NCBI GenBank assembly: GCA_019915015.1 | Contig: JAHBBC010000014.1 | Span: 620,001-684,000, forward strand | Direction: 5' to 3' | DNA length: 64,000 nt | Source of the DNA: Auriscalpium vulgare | Lineage: Eukaryota > Basidiomycota > Agaricomycetes > Russulales > Auriscalpiaceae | Part shown: piece after piece, positions 22,501 to 35,200 of the stretch | Layout: every line of letters starts with the position of its first letter | How positions within the stretch are numbered: the first letter of the stretch is position 1 | Program-made: the position numbers and the translations under genes | The notes under the pieces: generated by a model | Seen by the model: only the letters and a program-made list of their open reading frames with translations | What the model was told of the DNA's origin: nothing | Databases searched by the model: none

Positions 22501-25500
22501 CCTCGCGGCGCGCAGATTACATTCGATAACCTTGATTTCGTTGTTCTTCGCGATGAACTGGATGTTGAATGGGCCAGTCACGTTCAGCGCGTTCCCAATC
22601 TTGGCTGTCGCCTCCTCGATCTGTCGCACGGTCTGCGGGTCAAGGTCCTGCGGCGGATGGATGAGAGTCGCGTCGCCGGAATGCACACCGGCGTTCTCGA
22701 CGTGCTCGGAGATGTAGTGCATAATCATCTTCCCGTCCTTCGCGACGGCGTCCATCTCGATCTCCTTGGCCTGTTCGATGTACTTCGTAATCACGACAGG
22801 GTGGTCGCGCGAGACGTCGGCGGCTTGCTTGAGGTAGTTGGAAAGGTCGTCGCCGGTGGAGACGACATTCATCGCCGCGCCAGAGAGGACATAAGACGGC
22901 CGCACGAGCACAGGATACCCGACGGTCTCGCAGAACGTCTCGGCCTCCTCGAAGCTCGTCAACTCCTTCCATAAGGGTTGGTCGACACCAATCTCGTCTA
23001 AGAGGCGAGAGAACTTGTACCTGTTCTCCGCAGTATCGATCATCTCCGGCGATGTTCCATATATCTTCACGTTCTGGCGGTGGAGAGGAAGCGCGATGTT
23101 GTTTGGCGTCTGGCCACCCATGGACAAGATGACACCCCGCGAGCGCTCGGTGTCATAGATATCGAGGATCGTCTCCAAGCTGATATTTTCGAAGTACAAT
23201 CGATCAGCTTCATCGTAGTCTGTGCTGACCGTCTCCGGGTTGTAATTGACCATGACGGTAGGAACGCCCTTGTCCCGCAGGGTTCGGATGGCGCGGACAG
23301 CGCACCAGTCGAATTCCACCGAGGATCCGATGCGGTATACGCCAGATCCTAGGACCATGACACCGCGGTCAGCGAAGGTGATGTCGTGTTCGATCGCGTT
23401 GTACGTCGTGTACAGATAGTTCGTGAATGCAGGGAATTCCGCAGCCACCGTGTCAATCTGCTTGACGAAAGGGAAGATTCCGAATTCCTCACGCAGACGG
23501 CGAACCGCGAGCTCGTTAGTGCCCATGCAGGTCGCAAGTTGACGATCGGAAAAGCCAAGCTGCTTCGTTTGACGCAGAAGCGTCGAATCCACCTGTGCAA
23601 CACCCATCGAACTGATGATGTCAGTCAGCGGGTCTCTCCCAGTAAAACATTAGGACATACGACAAGTGCTTCTCCATGTTGAAGATGTGCTGCAGCTTCG
23701 TCAAGAACCACTTGTCGATGTTTGTCATCTGCCAGATCTTATCGACAGAGTACCCGCGATGAAAAGCTGTCGAGATCGCAAATATGCGCTTGTCGGTGGG
23801 ATTGACAAGCTCCTCGTCGATATCTTCGACGAAATCATTCTGCAGAAAGTTGCTCAGCACGCGCGAGATAGGCAATTACACGCTCTCACCTTTGCGAAAC
23901 CAGAAAACTGATCGTCGATGGCGCGTATAGCCTTCTGGATGGTCTCCTCGAACGTCCTCCCGATACTCATTACCTCACCGACGCTCTTCATGCTGCTGCT
24001 CAGCAGTCGACTAACGCGACTGAACTTCTTCAGGTCCCACCGCGGAATCTTCACGACGACATAGTCCAAGCTCGGCTCGAAGCACGCGGACGTAACCTTG
24101 GTCACGGAGTTCCTAATCTCGTTGAGCGGGATGCCAAGGCCCAACTTCGCGGCGATGAAGGCCAATGGATAGCCGGTGGCCTTAGACGCGAGTGCAGACG
24201 ACCGCGACAGGCGGGCGTTGACCTCGATGATGCAGTATTCTCGAGAGGTCGGATTGAGCGCGTACTGAATGTTGCACTCGCCGACGACCCCAAGATGGCG
24301 GATGACATTGATTGCTGTGGTTCGCAGCATGTTGTAATCGACGTCTGAGAGCGTCTGCGAAGGCGCGACAACGATGGAGTCACCAGTGTGGATACCGAGG
24401 GGGTCGAAGTTCTGCGCAACGGCTCGTCAGCTCTACTAACAACAGATAATCGTAGGAAACGCGCACCTCCATGTTACACACGGTGATGCAATTGTCCCGG
24501 CAGTCACGGACAACCTCATACTCGATCTCCTTCCAACCCTTCATGCTCTTCTCCACCAAGACCTGAGGGCTTGTAGCGAACGCCTTCCCGCATAGCGCCT
24601 TTAGTTGCGCCTCGTTTTGCGCAAAGCCGGAGCCAAGACCGCCCAGCGCATACGCCGCACGTACGATTACTGGGTACCCAATCTCGTTCGCGGCGAGGAC
24701 GGCCTCCTCTTGCGTCGTGGCCGTCGCGCTTTGCGCGCATTTCTCCCCAATCGCCTCCATCTCAGACGCGAATAATTGGCGGTCCTCCGTGGTGATGATC
24801 GTCTCGATGGGCGTGCCAAGAACCTGAACTCCCAGCGCGGCGAACTCGTCCTTAAGCTTGATGCCGACGTTGAGGGCAGTCTGCCCGCCAAACGTCACGT
24901 AGATACCGTCGGGCTTTTCGTACAGGATTATCTTGCGCACGAACTCGGGGGTGACCGGGAGGAAGTAGACTTTGTCGGCGAGGCCCTTGGAGGTGGCGAT
25001 GGTGGCGATGTTTGGGTTGACAAGGATCGTGTAGATGCCCTCCTCCTTCAACGCCTTGATCGCCTGAGACCCGGAGTAGTCGAACTCTCCAGCCTGCCCA
25101 ATCGAAAGGCCGCCTGAGCCGAGAATGAGAACCTTCTTGACGCTTGCGCGAGGAACACGTTTCTCGTTGTCCTCCTTTTTGCCGCCAGGCATAGAGATGG
25201 GCACAAGAGAGCCGGTCGAAAGGCAGTCCAAGATGTTCTGTATGAAGACATCAAACAGGAACTCGGTATCGCGCGGGCCAGGGGTCGACTCCGGGTGGAA
25301 CTGCACCGAGAAGAACGGTTTGTCCACGCAGTAGATGCCCTCGTTACTCGCGTCATTCGCATTCTGGAACAGCTCCTTCCAGCTCGGCGGGAGAGTCGCA
25401 GTGTCGACCTGGAAACCGTGGTTTTGGCTGGTGATGTAGCAACGCCCGCTGAGGGCGTCCGTGCACGGGATGTTATGCCCACGATTGCCGTACTTCATTT

Positions 25501-26610
25501 TCGAGGTCGTGGCGCCAGCAGCGAGCGCCATGAGCTGATGGCCGAGACAGATGCCAAATATGGGGCGGTCGCCCTTCTCCATGGCTTTTGAAACGCGGTC
25601 GATCGTGGCCTGTACTGTGGTGGGGTCACCAGGGCCGTTCGACAAGAATATTCCGTCGTACGGCTCCTCAGAAGGGGATGTAAAATCATAGTCCCAAGGC
25701 ACGACCTTGAGCTCCACACCGCGCGACGTGAAGCAGCGAATCTGATTATACTTCATACCCACATCCACGGCAACCACACGCATCGGTCGCCCGGAAGGAT
25801 GCGTTTTCGGCGCCACGGTCGCCGGGTAGATGCGAGGGGCCTTGATGGACACCGCCGCGACTAGATTATCCGAGTTGGGATCTTTGTAGGGTATGTTGAT
25901 GTAGTCCTCACGCCAGCCAGCCACATCGGGCGGTGACGGCGCTCGGGATGCGGGCAGTGACTCGGGAATGAGAGAGCGTGTCCGACCTACAGGTGCTGTG
26001 GTCTTCCTGGCAAGTAGACGCCCGAGCATTGATCCCTTCTCGCGGATCCTTTTGGTGAGAGCGCGCGTGTCCACGCCATAGACAGCGGGGATACGATTTT
26101 CTTTGAGCCATGAGCCAAGAGAAGAGTTGGCGAGGAAATGGCTGAAGTCCTCAGAGTAGTAACCCACGACGAGCGCCGCTATGTGTATCCGGGAGGACTC
26201 GAAGTGTTCAGGGAGGGCGTCGAGGTCGTCCGGCCGCGTTGGTACCCCATAATTGCCGACGAGAGGGTATGTGAGAATGAGGATTTGACCCTCGTAGGAT
26301 GGGTCGGTCAAGGATTCCGTGTATCCCACCATGCCTAGACGTGTATATTGACGTTAAGCGAGACGATGACATCAGGCATGCGCGTACCGGTCTGGAAAAC
26401 ACACTCCCCAGCTACACTTTTTCCTTCAGCACCAAAACTGATGCCTCTGAAGGCAGTCCCATCGGCAAGCTCCAGCACCGCGTCGACAAGGTTTTTTGAG
26501 GCGCTTCCGGGCGCGGTGGTGACGGGCGGGGCAGGGAAGCCGTTGGCAAAGTAGCTCGCCGAGCGTGAGATGGCAGGGCGCGCATGTGGCGGGGAGGACG
26601 GTTTGGCCAT
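19542..26610 (-). CDS. URA2: URA2: carbamoyl-phosphate synthase / aspartate carbamoyltransferase multifunctional protein
   Basis: Eight exons on the minus strand (26388-26610, 24467-26334, 23890-24411, 23661-23839, 22081-23611, 19751-22031, 19629-19699, 19542-19577) give 2236 residues, close to yeast Ura2. Domain order: glutamine amidotransferase ([16 protein letters not shown] with the catalytic Cys near 339, and [10 protein letters not shown]); the two ATP-grasp halves of CPSase ([39 protein letters not shown]); an inactive dihydroorotase-like domain; and aspartate transcarbamoylase ([20 protein letters not shown] near 1980, MHPLPR). The dihydroorotase-like part reads [14 protein letters not shown] where active enzymes have an HxH metal site, as expected in fungi, where URA4 supplies this step. 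The protein makes carbamoyl aspartate, the first steps of pyrimidine synthesis, and is normally feedback-inhibited by UTP at the CPSase C-terminus. No frameshift or stop was seen in 6.7 kb of coding sequence. Confidence 0.96.
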
Positions 26611-27959
26611 GAAAGCGGTGCTATTGAGGGAGTAGACGACGGCCGTTCCTCTTCACTCGACCGCGAATCGAGAGCGAGTGAAGAGGAAAGGAGAAAGAAA
26701 ATTGCGACATGGTGCGCATCTTCAAGATCGCGATGTTTGCCCGTGTTTGCTCCGCATCTGTTGATCTTATCAGCTCCGACTCGGCGCGGGCTGCGGCCTC
26801 CTGCCTCATCAGCAAAATCGAAATATTTTAATGTAGCATGATAATCGATTATATTGGCCATAATCCGACCTTTCGCTATAATGCGCTGGAATCCGGGAGG
26901 GGGCATTATAGCCGATAAGCATAATGCTCTTTTGGCTGTGAATCGGCCGCCCTGTTCCCAATTCTGCGCTCTTATTATAGGGATCCAGGCAGAATTATAA
27001 TCCATTATCATATAGAGTGAGACATCATAATCAGGTCATATTGTAGGCGCGATTACGGGAACATCATAGCAATTACAGCCGATTATGAACGGGCGGGCAG
27101 GCGCGAGAGCTAAGTACAGTAACATGATATCCATATATTGAGGGTACGGGAATACAGAGCTACTACAATGGGGCATCGTGCAAGGGAAGTGCATATATGC
27201 GCGCGGAAAGTTGTCAATGATGGGTGGTAGGTGTCAACGGATGCTGGAGGCACTGGAACGGCATGTTAGGTCGCTAGAAAGAGCGAGTCACAAAGTTGCG
27301 CGTACCTTATGAGCTTGTCAAAGTAGTCGCCGACGTGATGCTGCGGATGTGCTGTCAGAGCGGGAAGTTGAGAAGGATAGGTCACATACCTAGGGAGCCG
27401 ACCGGGGCGGGGTCCAGGAACCACAAGCTGAGATACTGTACTGACAGCTGCCTTCAGCGTCTGAAAGACGGCGCATATATATGTGCTTACCTAGAGTCCA
27501 GCTCTTCGAAGGAGTTCAAGCAAGATCTTCAGTTGGACAGATGTGGAAGAACCTTCGATCGTTGGGTTGTCAGTCGACACACGAGGTGAGCGCAGTAGCC
27601 ACTTGCCTACCGACAGGATTCAGCGATCAAAGAGAGGCTTGGCGGCAGCCATGGATGCGTCCGGGGAAGAGAAGGTGATGCGAGTCCTGGCAGGAAGAGG
27701 GAGGGAGGGAAAGTGCATCGACACAGTGAACATCTGAAAAAAGTCAAATTTATATAGCTCCCAGCCATCATTACATGCTCTCACAAGGCTACATACTTGC
27801 CCAGCTCTGTGAAATAGTGGTCTGTAGCTTTGATAGCCTGCAGAGTCCAGCATTGCATATATCTAGCGGTGTATAGCTGTGCTGCTGCGCTATAGCTCCT
27901 ACATACCACCCCAGCTTTGCTATCTGTGCTATCCTTGCTTATCTGCCGTGTATAGCTGC
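26611..27959. other. URA2 upstream region and unassigned sequence up to the retroelement cluster
   Basis: The part next to URA2 should contain its promoter. From about 26820 to 27100 the sequence is AT-rich with many ATAAT/ATTAT and CGATTA words, possibly a decayed MITE. On the minus strand at about 27234-27560 there are splice-like junctions around short open stretches (for example one ending HVGDYFDKLI), but I could not assemble a convincing gene. From about 27740 to 27959 the sequence has repeated CTATAGC/AGCTGTG words, then element D begins abruptly. Confidence 0.35.
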
Positions 27960-28189
27960 CACGCACTTCTCGCGACTCAGAAACAGGTGGTTCGCGCGCA
28001 GTCGGTCGAACACTACGCGTAAGTGTCGTTCATGTTCCTCTATCGAGTCTGAGTAGATGAATATATCATCTAGGTAGACGTGAATAAACAGCCTGATGCA
28101 GTCCTGGAATATCACAGTCATAAGTCACTGGAACGTCGCTGGTGCGTTACAATCCCCTTGCTGCATTACTAGGCTGATGAAAGTGCCGT
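27960..28189 (-). pseudogene. Reverse transcriptase of D, C-terminal piece
   Basis: The minus strand encodes TFISLVMQQGDCNAPATFQ, then a stop codon, then LMTVIFQDCIRLFIHVYLDD and IFIYSDSIEEHERHL. This is the central palm region of a Gypsy reverse transcriptase with the catalytic YLDD. It continues directly from the piece at 40963-41423 once element B is removed. The sequence loses homology right after SREKC at 27960. Confidence 0.82.
28186..28189. repeat. Target-site duplication of B, left copy (CCGT)
   Basis: CCGT directly precedes the 5' LTR and is repeated directly after the 3' LTR at 40963-40966. Confidence 0.9.
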
Positions 28190-29636
28190 TGATACGCCTG
28201 CCCAGCCGTCTAGCGGAGAAACACCCGAATTTTGGCATTTTCGGCATCTTCCGAAATCACGTGACCTTGGCCTGCCGGCCTCGGTCCGCACCATCAGGTT
28301 TCACTACCACCCCGCAGCGTCTATCGAAAGCGCCCCAAACGCACTCGAAATAGCCTACACGCCCCACCAAGCGCCCCGAGCCACACGCCACAATCCTACG
28401 GCCCCGCACAACAGTCACCCAGCGGCTATCTGACTCGGAGCCACACGCCACAATCCTTCCCCGCCGTGATGCGCCGCTGTCAATCATACTTCCCTTCTGC
28501 GTTCCCCGATTTCTCGATATTCCCCACATCTCGATCCACGATATGGTCTCGTCTACGTTAATCCACAGCCGTCCGAGATAGGCAGGAGCGCTACACAACG
28601 AGCCAAGACCGCCCGTCGTACGTCCCTCCCTTCAATTTACACTCGGAATACATCGGATACCCCGCTCGACTTTACGATACACCACCAGCACCTTACGATA
28701 TAAGCGCTAGCGCGCTAAACGCACTTCGCCCCCTAGCGGCGATCGTAAGTCGGAACTAAACCTAAATCCGTCCGTAATTCAACGATCCTCTCTTGCCACA
28801 TCCCTCGTATACTCACTCCCCCGCGTCCACTTCGTACACCCCGTGATATCTGACCCACATCTACCGCGTTTTAGATCGTATTTGTCTTCACTATGTCACG
28901 TCCGTACGATACGGATTTCTGACTCGCTTGTCGTACAAATAGTTCTGAGTCGCTAGACAGACGGAATAACAAGTTACTATTCCCCCTCGTACTCAGGATC
29001 TCGAAAGAGCGCCTGAAGTGGTCTGACTTCACCACAACCCGTCGCTCTAGCTCTTAGACGCACGAAACTTCGACACCAATACCACGCCGCAATATCAATA
29101 CGAATACCAATACCACGACCCTCGACAAATCCCCTCTTGCCCTTCGAAATCTCCCTACGCCTCGCTACTCTCCCCCTCGACACCCCGCACCTTCAACGCA
29201 GAGATCAGGCCTATATACGCCCCTCTGTTCCTTCGTCACCGCCTCATACTTTGTCCCTCTCGCCCTCGATATATTCCCCCGACCATTGCCACCGCTGCGT
29301 AATTCCCCTTCGACTCTCGAAATAGTCCTCGCGTCCCCTCCGACATTCCTAGCTTCCGTGACACATTCTTGGGAGCTCGCCCGTCGCGTCTCCAGCACTG
29401 TATCATTTCGGTGATCCGTGCCGTGTCTAGCTCTCGCACTATTGTCCTCTCCCCCAGCCTCTCGCGCCCTCCGATCCAAGTCCTAGTCACTGTGTCCCAC
29501 TCGTATTCCGAGCAGGATTTGCCGTGCGTAGTCTCGGGACCCTGACTGCACTCCCTCAACTCGATACGTTCACTACTGCACTCTGAGGATTGGACATCAA
29601 TATATATCCGCCTCACTACCAGTTGGACGCCCATCA
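28190..29636 (+). repeat. 5' LTR of element B
   Basis: Begins TGATACGCC and ends GCCCATCA; 1447 bp, matched by 39516-40962. TATA-like boxes are at about 28702 (GATATAAGCG) and 29210 (CCTATATACG); the second is a good candidate core promoter for the genomic RNA. Confidence 0.95.
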
Positions 29637-29640
29637 ACTT

Positions 29641-29658
29641 TGGAGCCCACCGCGAGGG
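29641..29658 (+). other. Primer-binding site of element B
   Basis: TGGAGCCCACCGCGAGGG starts four bases after the 5' LTR. Identical 18-mers sit in elements A and C. Confidence 0.9.
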
Positions 29659-30109
29659 TCAAGTCAGAATTCCTCCGCGACTTCCATCCGCACCTGCTCC
29701 CTTTCGAACCTATCATCTCCGGTCGCACGCAGACGACGTACGACAAACCCATATCATCTACCCAGCCCCCCTCTCCGACGACACAGCCGAAGAAGAGGAT
29801 AGTCCGGAAGCCGCAGACGTTCCCCTCCCCGCAAGTCCGGAGCCGATCGTCCCTGTAGCCGAAGAAGAATTCTCTACCCGGTATCACGTACCAGGCGGAT
29901 TTCGCACACCTTCCCCGCAGCTTCCACCTCTTCCCCCACTTTCCGATCTCACCCCGCTACGCCCGAGTAATCCTCCAACTCCACGCACACCTCCCTCGCC
30001 CTCGCCTGTTATTTCGAAACCCCTCACGATCACCCATCTAATTCCGATCCCTCGAAATATCCCCGTACCCCCACGCAATATCCCAGCCCCACCAGCACCT
30101 CTCCCAATC
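29659..30109 (+). other. Leader / upstream extension of gag in B
   Basis: The gag reading frame is open without a stop all the way from the primer-binding site to the first ATG at 30110, and codes for an acidic then proline-rich stretch like the disordered N-terminus of gag in A. No ATG occurs in this frame. The original start codon near the primer-binding site has probably been lost. Confidence 0.5.
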
Positions 30110-31591
30110 ATGGCCGCAATCATTCCCATGCCCGCTCGCAAGTCGCGTACTGCACCCGTCTTCGACCCAGCGAAGCCGCGCAAAATTCGCCGCTACTGGG
30201 AAGATCTCGAGCCCGCACTCGCGCAAGCTGGTATCACCGGAAATCGGGAGAAGAAGGACTGGTCCAAATTCTACGTCCCCTCGGGCGAGGCAGACATGTT
30301 TGACTCGATGCCAGAGTTTACGGGCAACAACACGTATGAGGAATTCAAGACCGCAGTTGGCAAACTGTATCCAGGAGCCGAAGAAGACCGAGCGTACACA
30401 TTAGCGGACCTGGAGTCACTGGTCCTGAAGACGCGCACCAAGACGGACCTGACGTTGGACGACTTTGCCGTATACCACCGCGAGTACCTGACCATTTCCG
30501 GGTTTCTTGTACGCAAAGGACGGCTCTCGACAATGCAACAAAATCGAGAATTCTCCCGCGGCATTCCCGACTTCGTCTGGCTCACTCTAAATCCGCGTCT
30601 GCAGATTAAGAAGCCAGATGTCGAGCCTGGCGAAGCGTATGAGATTGCCGATGTTCACCAAGCCGGGAAATTCATCCTCGCCTCGGCCACCGACACCTTT
30701 CGAAATGTCGGTCACGTAGCTGCGGTCAACATACCCATCCCCACCGTCCGAATCACCTCTCCCACGCCTCCGCCGAGCATCAAAACCGAGGATATCCTTG
30801 CGCAACTAGTCCGCACCCTCATGCAGGGTGGCAATTTACCAAGCGTCACTTCCACTCCCACCAGCGCGGCACCTGTTGCAAAGGCCTCAGCAACTCCCGC
30901 AGCTACTACAGCAGCCGATGATGCCAAGTCCGCCGCTATGACCCGCCTAGCCGGCCGGTGTCTTTATTGCGGATCATCGGACCATCGCATCAGCGCGTGC
31001 ACCATTGTGGAAGAAGACATACGCACCGGAGTTGTCGTTCGCAATGGAGAAGGAAGGGTCACGCTCGCCAATGGTTCCTACGTCCCCCGCACAGTTTCGG
31101 GCGACTTCCTGCGCGATCGCGTGCAGGAATGGTACAGGCGCAATCCTAGCGTCAAACCAGTTGCCCAGTTGATGATCGAAACGAGCACCACCCGAAACCC
31201 CAACATCCTCGAATTATCCAAGGTCGATCGGATTCAATTCCTAGAGGAGGAACTGGCCGCTTTGCGCGGAAGAGAGAGTTACGCGCAAGAGACCTACGCG
31301 CAGATCTTCGACGGGTCGAAATCACCCGCGCAGCCAGAGCAAAGCCGCGCGACGTGGTACCCGCACCCTCAGTCCCTCCTCCAGCTCCCGCCGCAGCAGC
31401 AGAAGTCGAAGCACCAGTTCAGTCGCCTCAGCACCCATATTGAAATGCCAAGGATGCTACAGGCGCACCGGTCAAAGCCAAGACCACGCCTGCCGATCCA
31501 CCCAAAGCTAAGGCACCAGAACCCGCATTTCGACATGCTGCCCCCATCCATCGACCAGAGATTGCCGACACCATCTACGCTCGCGCTATGA
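30110..31591 (+). pseudogene. Gag of element B (3' end frameshifted)
   Basis: The frame encodes 493 residues. It aligns with the capsid region of A and C from MAAIIPMPARKSRTAPVFDP onward and carries the CCHC knuckle CLYCGSSDHRISAC near residue 285. The last 90 residues or so are out of frame relative to A. The ancestral frame resumes at +1 near 31340, contains a TGA near 31441, and runs into the protease frame starting at 31588. In A the same region is one uninterrupted gag-protease frame, so B has acquired a frameshift and a nonsense change. The gag stop and protease ATG now overlap as ATGA. Confidence 0.8.
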
Positions 31592-32274
31592 AGACAGCCC
31601 AAATCACGCTCACGCCGGAGGAACTACTGTCACTTGCGCCAGAAGTACGCGCCAAGTTCCGGGACGCGGTCACGCCGCGTCGCGCTGCTACCACTCAAGC
31701 TGCAGTACCTCCGCGCAAGGCCTCAGTTGAAGAAGTGCCGGATGAAGACTTTGTTTCGGCAGCCGCAGCAACTGAAGCGGCTGAGAACAAAGCATTCCTC
31801 CACTATCTGCCTGACCCACGCACTGCTACCAAGGAGGACCTCTGGACAGAGAAGGAAGGCGACTTCTACATGGCTGACCCTATCGAAATGTACCTCAACG
31901 GAGTAGGAGATGCGAACGACAGCGACGATGATTGCCTCATCGTTGCTAGAGAGTCTCACGCATTACGCTCTATCGACGGACTCATTGCCAACCGAGTGGC
32001 AATAGAATGTCTCCTTGATCCCGGGTCTCAAGTCATCGCCATGTCGGAAGAAGTCTGTCATTTTCTAGAGCTCCATTATACCCCGGACATCAAGATTAGG
32101 CTTCAAAGCGCAAATCGTCAATATTCAGAATCCCTAGGACTTGCGCGCAATGTCCCAGTTCGCTTTGGGAACATGACGATTTACCTCCAGATTCATATCG
32201 TCCGAAATGTCGCCTACGACATCCTATTGGGCAGACCCTTCGACGTCTTGACCGAGTCGGTCGTCCGCAACTAA
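31588..32274 (+). pseudogene. Protease region of element B
   Basis: This frame encodes the retropepsin-like domain with DPGSQVIAMSEEVCHFLEL and ILLGRPFDVLTESVVRN, directly comparable to A and C. It stops at a TAA where A and C continue for about 30-40 more residues; the same frame after the stop still reads ANADQTVTMVNPNGG, matching the ADERQTITITDPNTG stretch of C. The TAA is therefore a secondary nonsense mutation. Translation could begin at the ATG at 31588, but in A this region is part of the gag polyprotein. Confidence 0.78.
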
Positions 32275-32278
32275 GCCA

Positions 32279-35200
32279 ATGCGGACCAGACAGTCACGAT
32301 GGTCAACCCAAATGGAGGCGCTACGCTCACACTCCCGACGTTCCCTCGAGGCCACCATCGGTTTCGCGACGAGCAAGTTAAACAACAACGCGCTTGAAGA
32401 CTTAGAGGAAGGAGAATCCATTGCCATGATACTCGAAGGCGATGGAGACGACATCCGCGTCCTCGCATATACCCCCATAGATTCCTCGGACGAGTCAGCA
32501 GTCAAACACGCATACATCACCGCTTCTGAAGCTCAATCCCATCTTCCCGAATATGTCGCCCCCGCTTTCTTGCAGAACATATGCCCCGCACCCCCTCGTA
32601 ATCCTCCAGCGACTCCCGACTCTTATCTTGGACCTCAACAGAATATTCCGAAGACCTCAAGACCCGCGGTTCCCATTTCGACTCAACATCTTGACACGCC
32701 CGCTTCGAAATTCAGTGGGCACGCTACGGACTCGCCGCATAATTCCTGGGAACCACATACAACAAATTCCCCTCACTCAGAACCCCAGTCTCGTGCTACG
32801 TTTATAGGCAAGAAGAAGTACAAGCCAGTCGCACTCAAAGTGCGCCCAGTTCTCGGAACGCTCCCTGACGGATTCAGGATCGAGCGCAATATTCTTGGAG
32901 ACCCGCTAGAATCAATGCCCCCTCTTGCCACACATCCCCCCGCATTCACGCCGACTGGTCGATACACACAGGAACGCCACGACGCCATGGATAACTTGCC
33001 CAATTTCGAATTCCTCACCCCCACCGAACGCGACCTCCTTCACGATGTCATTTCGAAACAAAACGAAGCGTTTGCTTGGGACGACACCGAGCGCGGCAGC
33101 TTCAAAGAAGAATACTTCCCTCCCATCAAGATTCCAGTCGTCTCCCACGTCCCGTGGGTAGAGCGGAATATCCCTATTCCCCCGGGGATCCACAATGAGG
33201 TCTGCGGAATTATTAGGAAGAAGATTGCCGCCGGTGTCTATGAACCCTCCAACTCCTCGTACCGTTTGAAATGGTTTTGCGTTGCGAAGAAGGACGGGAA
33301 GCTCAGGATCGTCCACTCCCTCGAACCGCTCAACGCCGTCACGGTCGCACACTCAGGAGTCCCGCCCATTCAAGAACACCTCGCTGAACAATTTGGCGGA
33401 CGTGCTTGCGGCGGTATTCTGGACCTTTACGTTGGTTATGACGAGCGCGTTATTGACGAGCGATCCCGCGACTTCACCACCTTCCAAACCCCATACGGCG
33501 CGCACCGACTCGTCACCCTACCAATGGGTTGGACGAATTCCGTTCCTATCTTTCACGACGACGTCACATTCATTCTTCAAGACGAGATCCCGGACTACAC
33601 CATCCCCTTCATCAACAACGTGCCTATAAAAGGCCCAGCTTCCGACTATAGAAATCCCGACGGCACCTACGAAATGATCCCAGAGAATTCCGACATACGG
33701 CGCTTCGTCTGGGAACATTTCCAGAACGTCAACCGTATCCTGCAGCGCATGCGTTATTCTGGCGGTACATTCTCTGGCACCAAGTCCATCCTCATCTCGC
33801 GCGAATTCACCATCCTCCGCCACCTTTGCACACCCGAAGGTCGCAAAGCAGATCCTACCACCATCTCAGCAATCACCAACTGGGGTCCGTGTAAAGATCT
33901 GTCGGACATCCGCGCATTTCTAGGGACTGTCGGAGTCTGCCGCATATTCATCAAGGATTTCGCCAAGCACGCATGGCCTCTCACAAAGCTCACTCGCAAA
34001 GGAGTCGAATTCGAGTATGGCCAAGACCAACTTGAGGCTCAAGAATACCTCAAGGACGCTCTAGTGCATTCCGGAGCACTGAAGGCCATCGACTACCAAT
34101 CCCCTGCTCCAGTTATCCTCGCTGTCGACACTTCCTATATTGCTGTTGGGTATATCCTCGCCCAACAGGATCTTGACAACGCCAAACGCCGCCACTATTC
34201 ACGTTTCGGATCAATTTCGCTCAACAACAGGGAACGCCGGTTCTCCCAACCCAAGATAGAAATCTACGGCTTATTCCGAGCCCTCCGTGCGCTCAGAGTA
34301 TACCTTATCGGACTTCGAAATCTCATCGTCGAGGTCGACGCATCTTCCATCAGCGGTATGCTGAAGAATCCGGACCTAGTACCCACAGCAAGCATCAATC
34401 GCTGGATTATAGCGATTCTAGCCTTCAAATTCCTGCTGCGCCACGTCCCCGGAATTTTTCACGGCCCCGACGGACTTTCTAGACGTGTCCGACAACCCGG
34501 CGATCCTGAAGAACCACTCGACAGCGATTTCGACGACTGGCTCGACAACTTATACGGATTTCTAGTTGCCACTGTCACCCCGAATGATCCAGAACCAGTC
34601 CCGCACTCTCCCATTTCCTCCCCCACAAGCCTCGCAGTTTTCGCCTTGACCGAGGACGGTCAAGATTTCAATAAGGAGGAGGAGCCAGGGCTCGAGTACA
34701 GCGAAGTACCACGCACGGAAGGAGCGCGAAAAGCAGATCGCCGCCTCCTTGAAGTGCAGCAGTGGTTAGACAACCCCACTCGCCCCAGCAATATTTCCGA
34801 CACCGCCTTTGGCACCTTCGTCCGCTACGCCACACGCTTCTTTCTCGACGGAAATCGACTCTGGAGAAGATCTGGAGACGGTGCACACAAACTCATTCCC
34901 CATCCCAATCGCCGCATTGCTATCCTCACCGACTGTCATGACAAAGTCGGCCACCGTGGAGTATTCGCTACCCGCTCTCTCATTGGGGAACGCTTCTGGT
35001 GGCCCTCCTATGAAGCCGACGCAATGTGGTATGTCCGGACATGCATCGTCTGCCAACATCGCCAAAAGCTACAGATCTTAATGCCGCCCACCGTCGCAAT
35101 GCCCGCCTCATTATTCGCCAAAGTCTATGTCGACACTATGTTTATGCCCGCGTCAAATGGCTACCGCTACATCGTCCAAGGCCGTTGCTCTCTTACGGCC

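Noticed and set aside
26820..27100. AT-rich region with repeated ATAAT/CGATTA words
   Set aside because: No clear terminal repeats or target duplication; could be promoter sequence or decayed MITE.
27234..27652. Possible small spliced minus-strand gene ending near 27234
   Set aside because: Several junctions looked plausible, but the first exon hits a stop before a GT donor and no family was recognised.
28190..28260. Common LTR start TGATACG in B and at the plus-strand end of C as evidence that the LTRs are homologous
   Set aside because: The elements are in opposite orientation, so one is a start and the other an end; only the short inverted terminus is shared.
29137..29887. Open frames inside the B LTR on both strands, repeated at 40463-40996 and in E
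   Set aside because: They are shared simply because the LTRs are copies; no domain and no start context.
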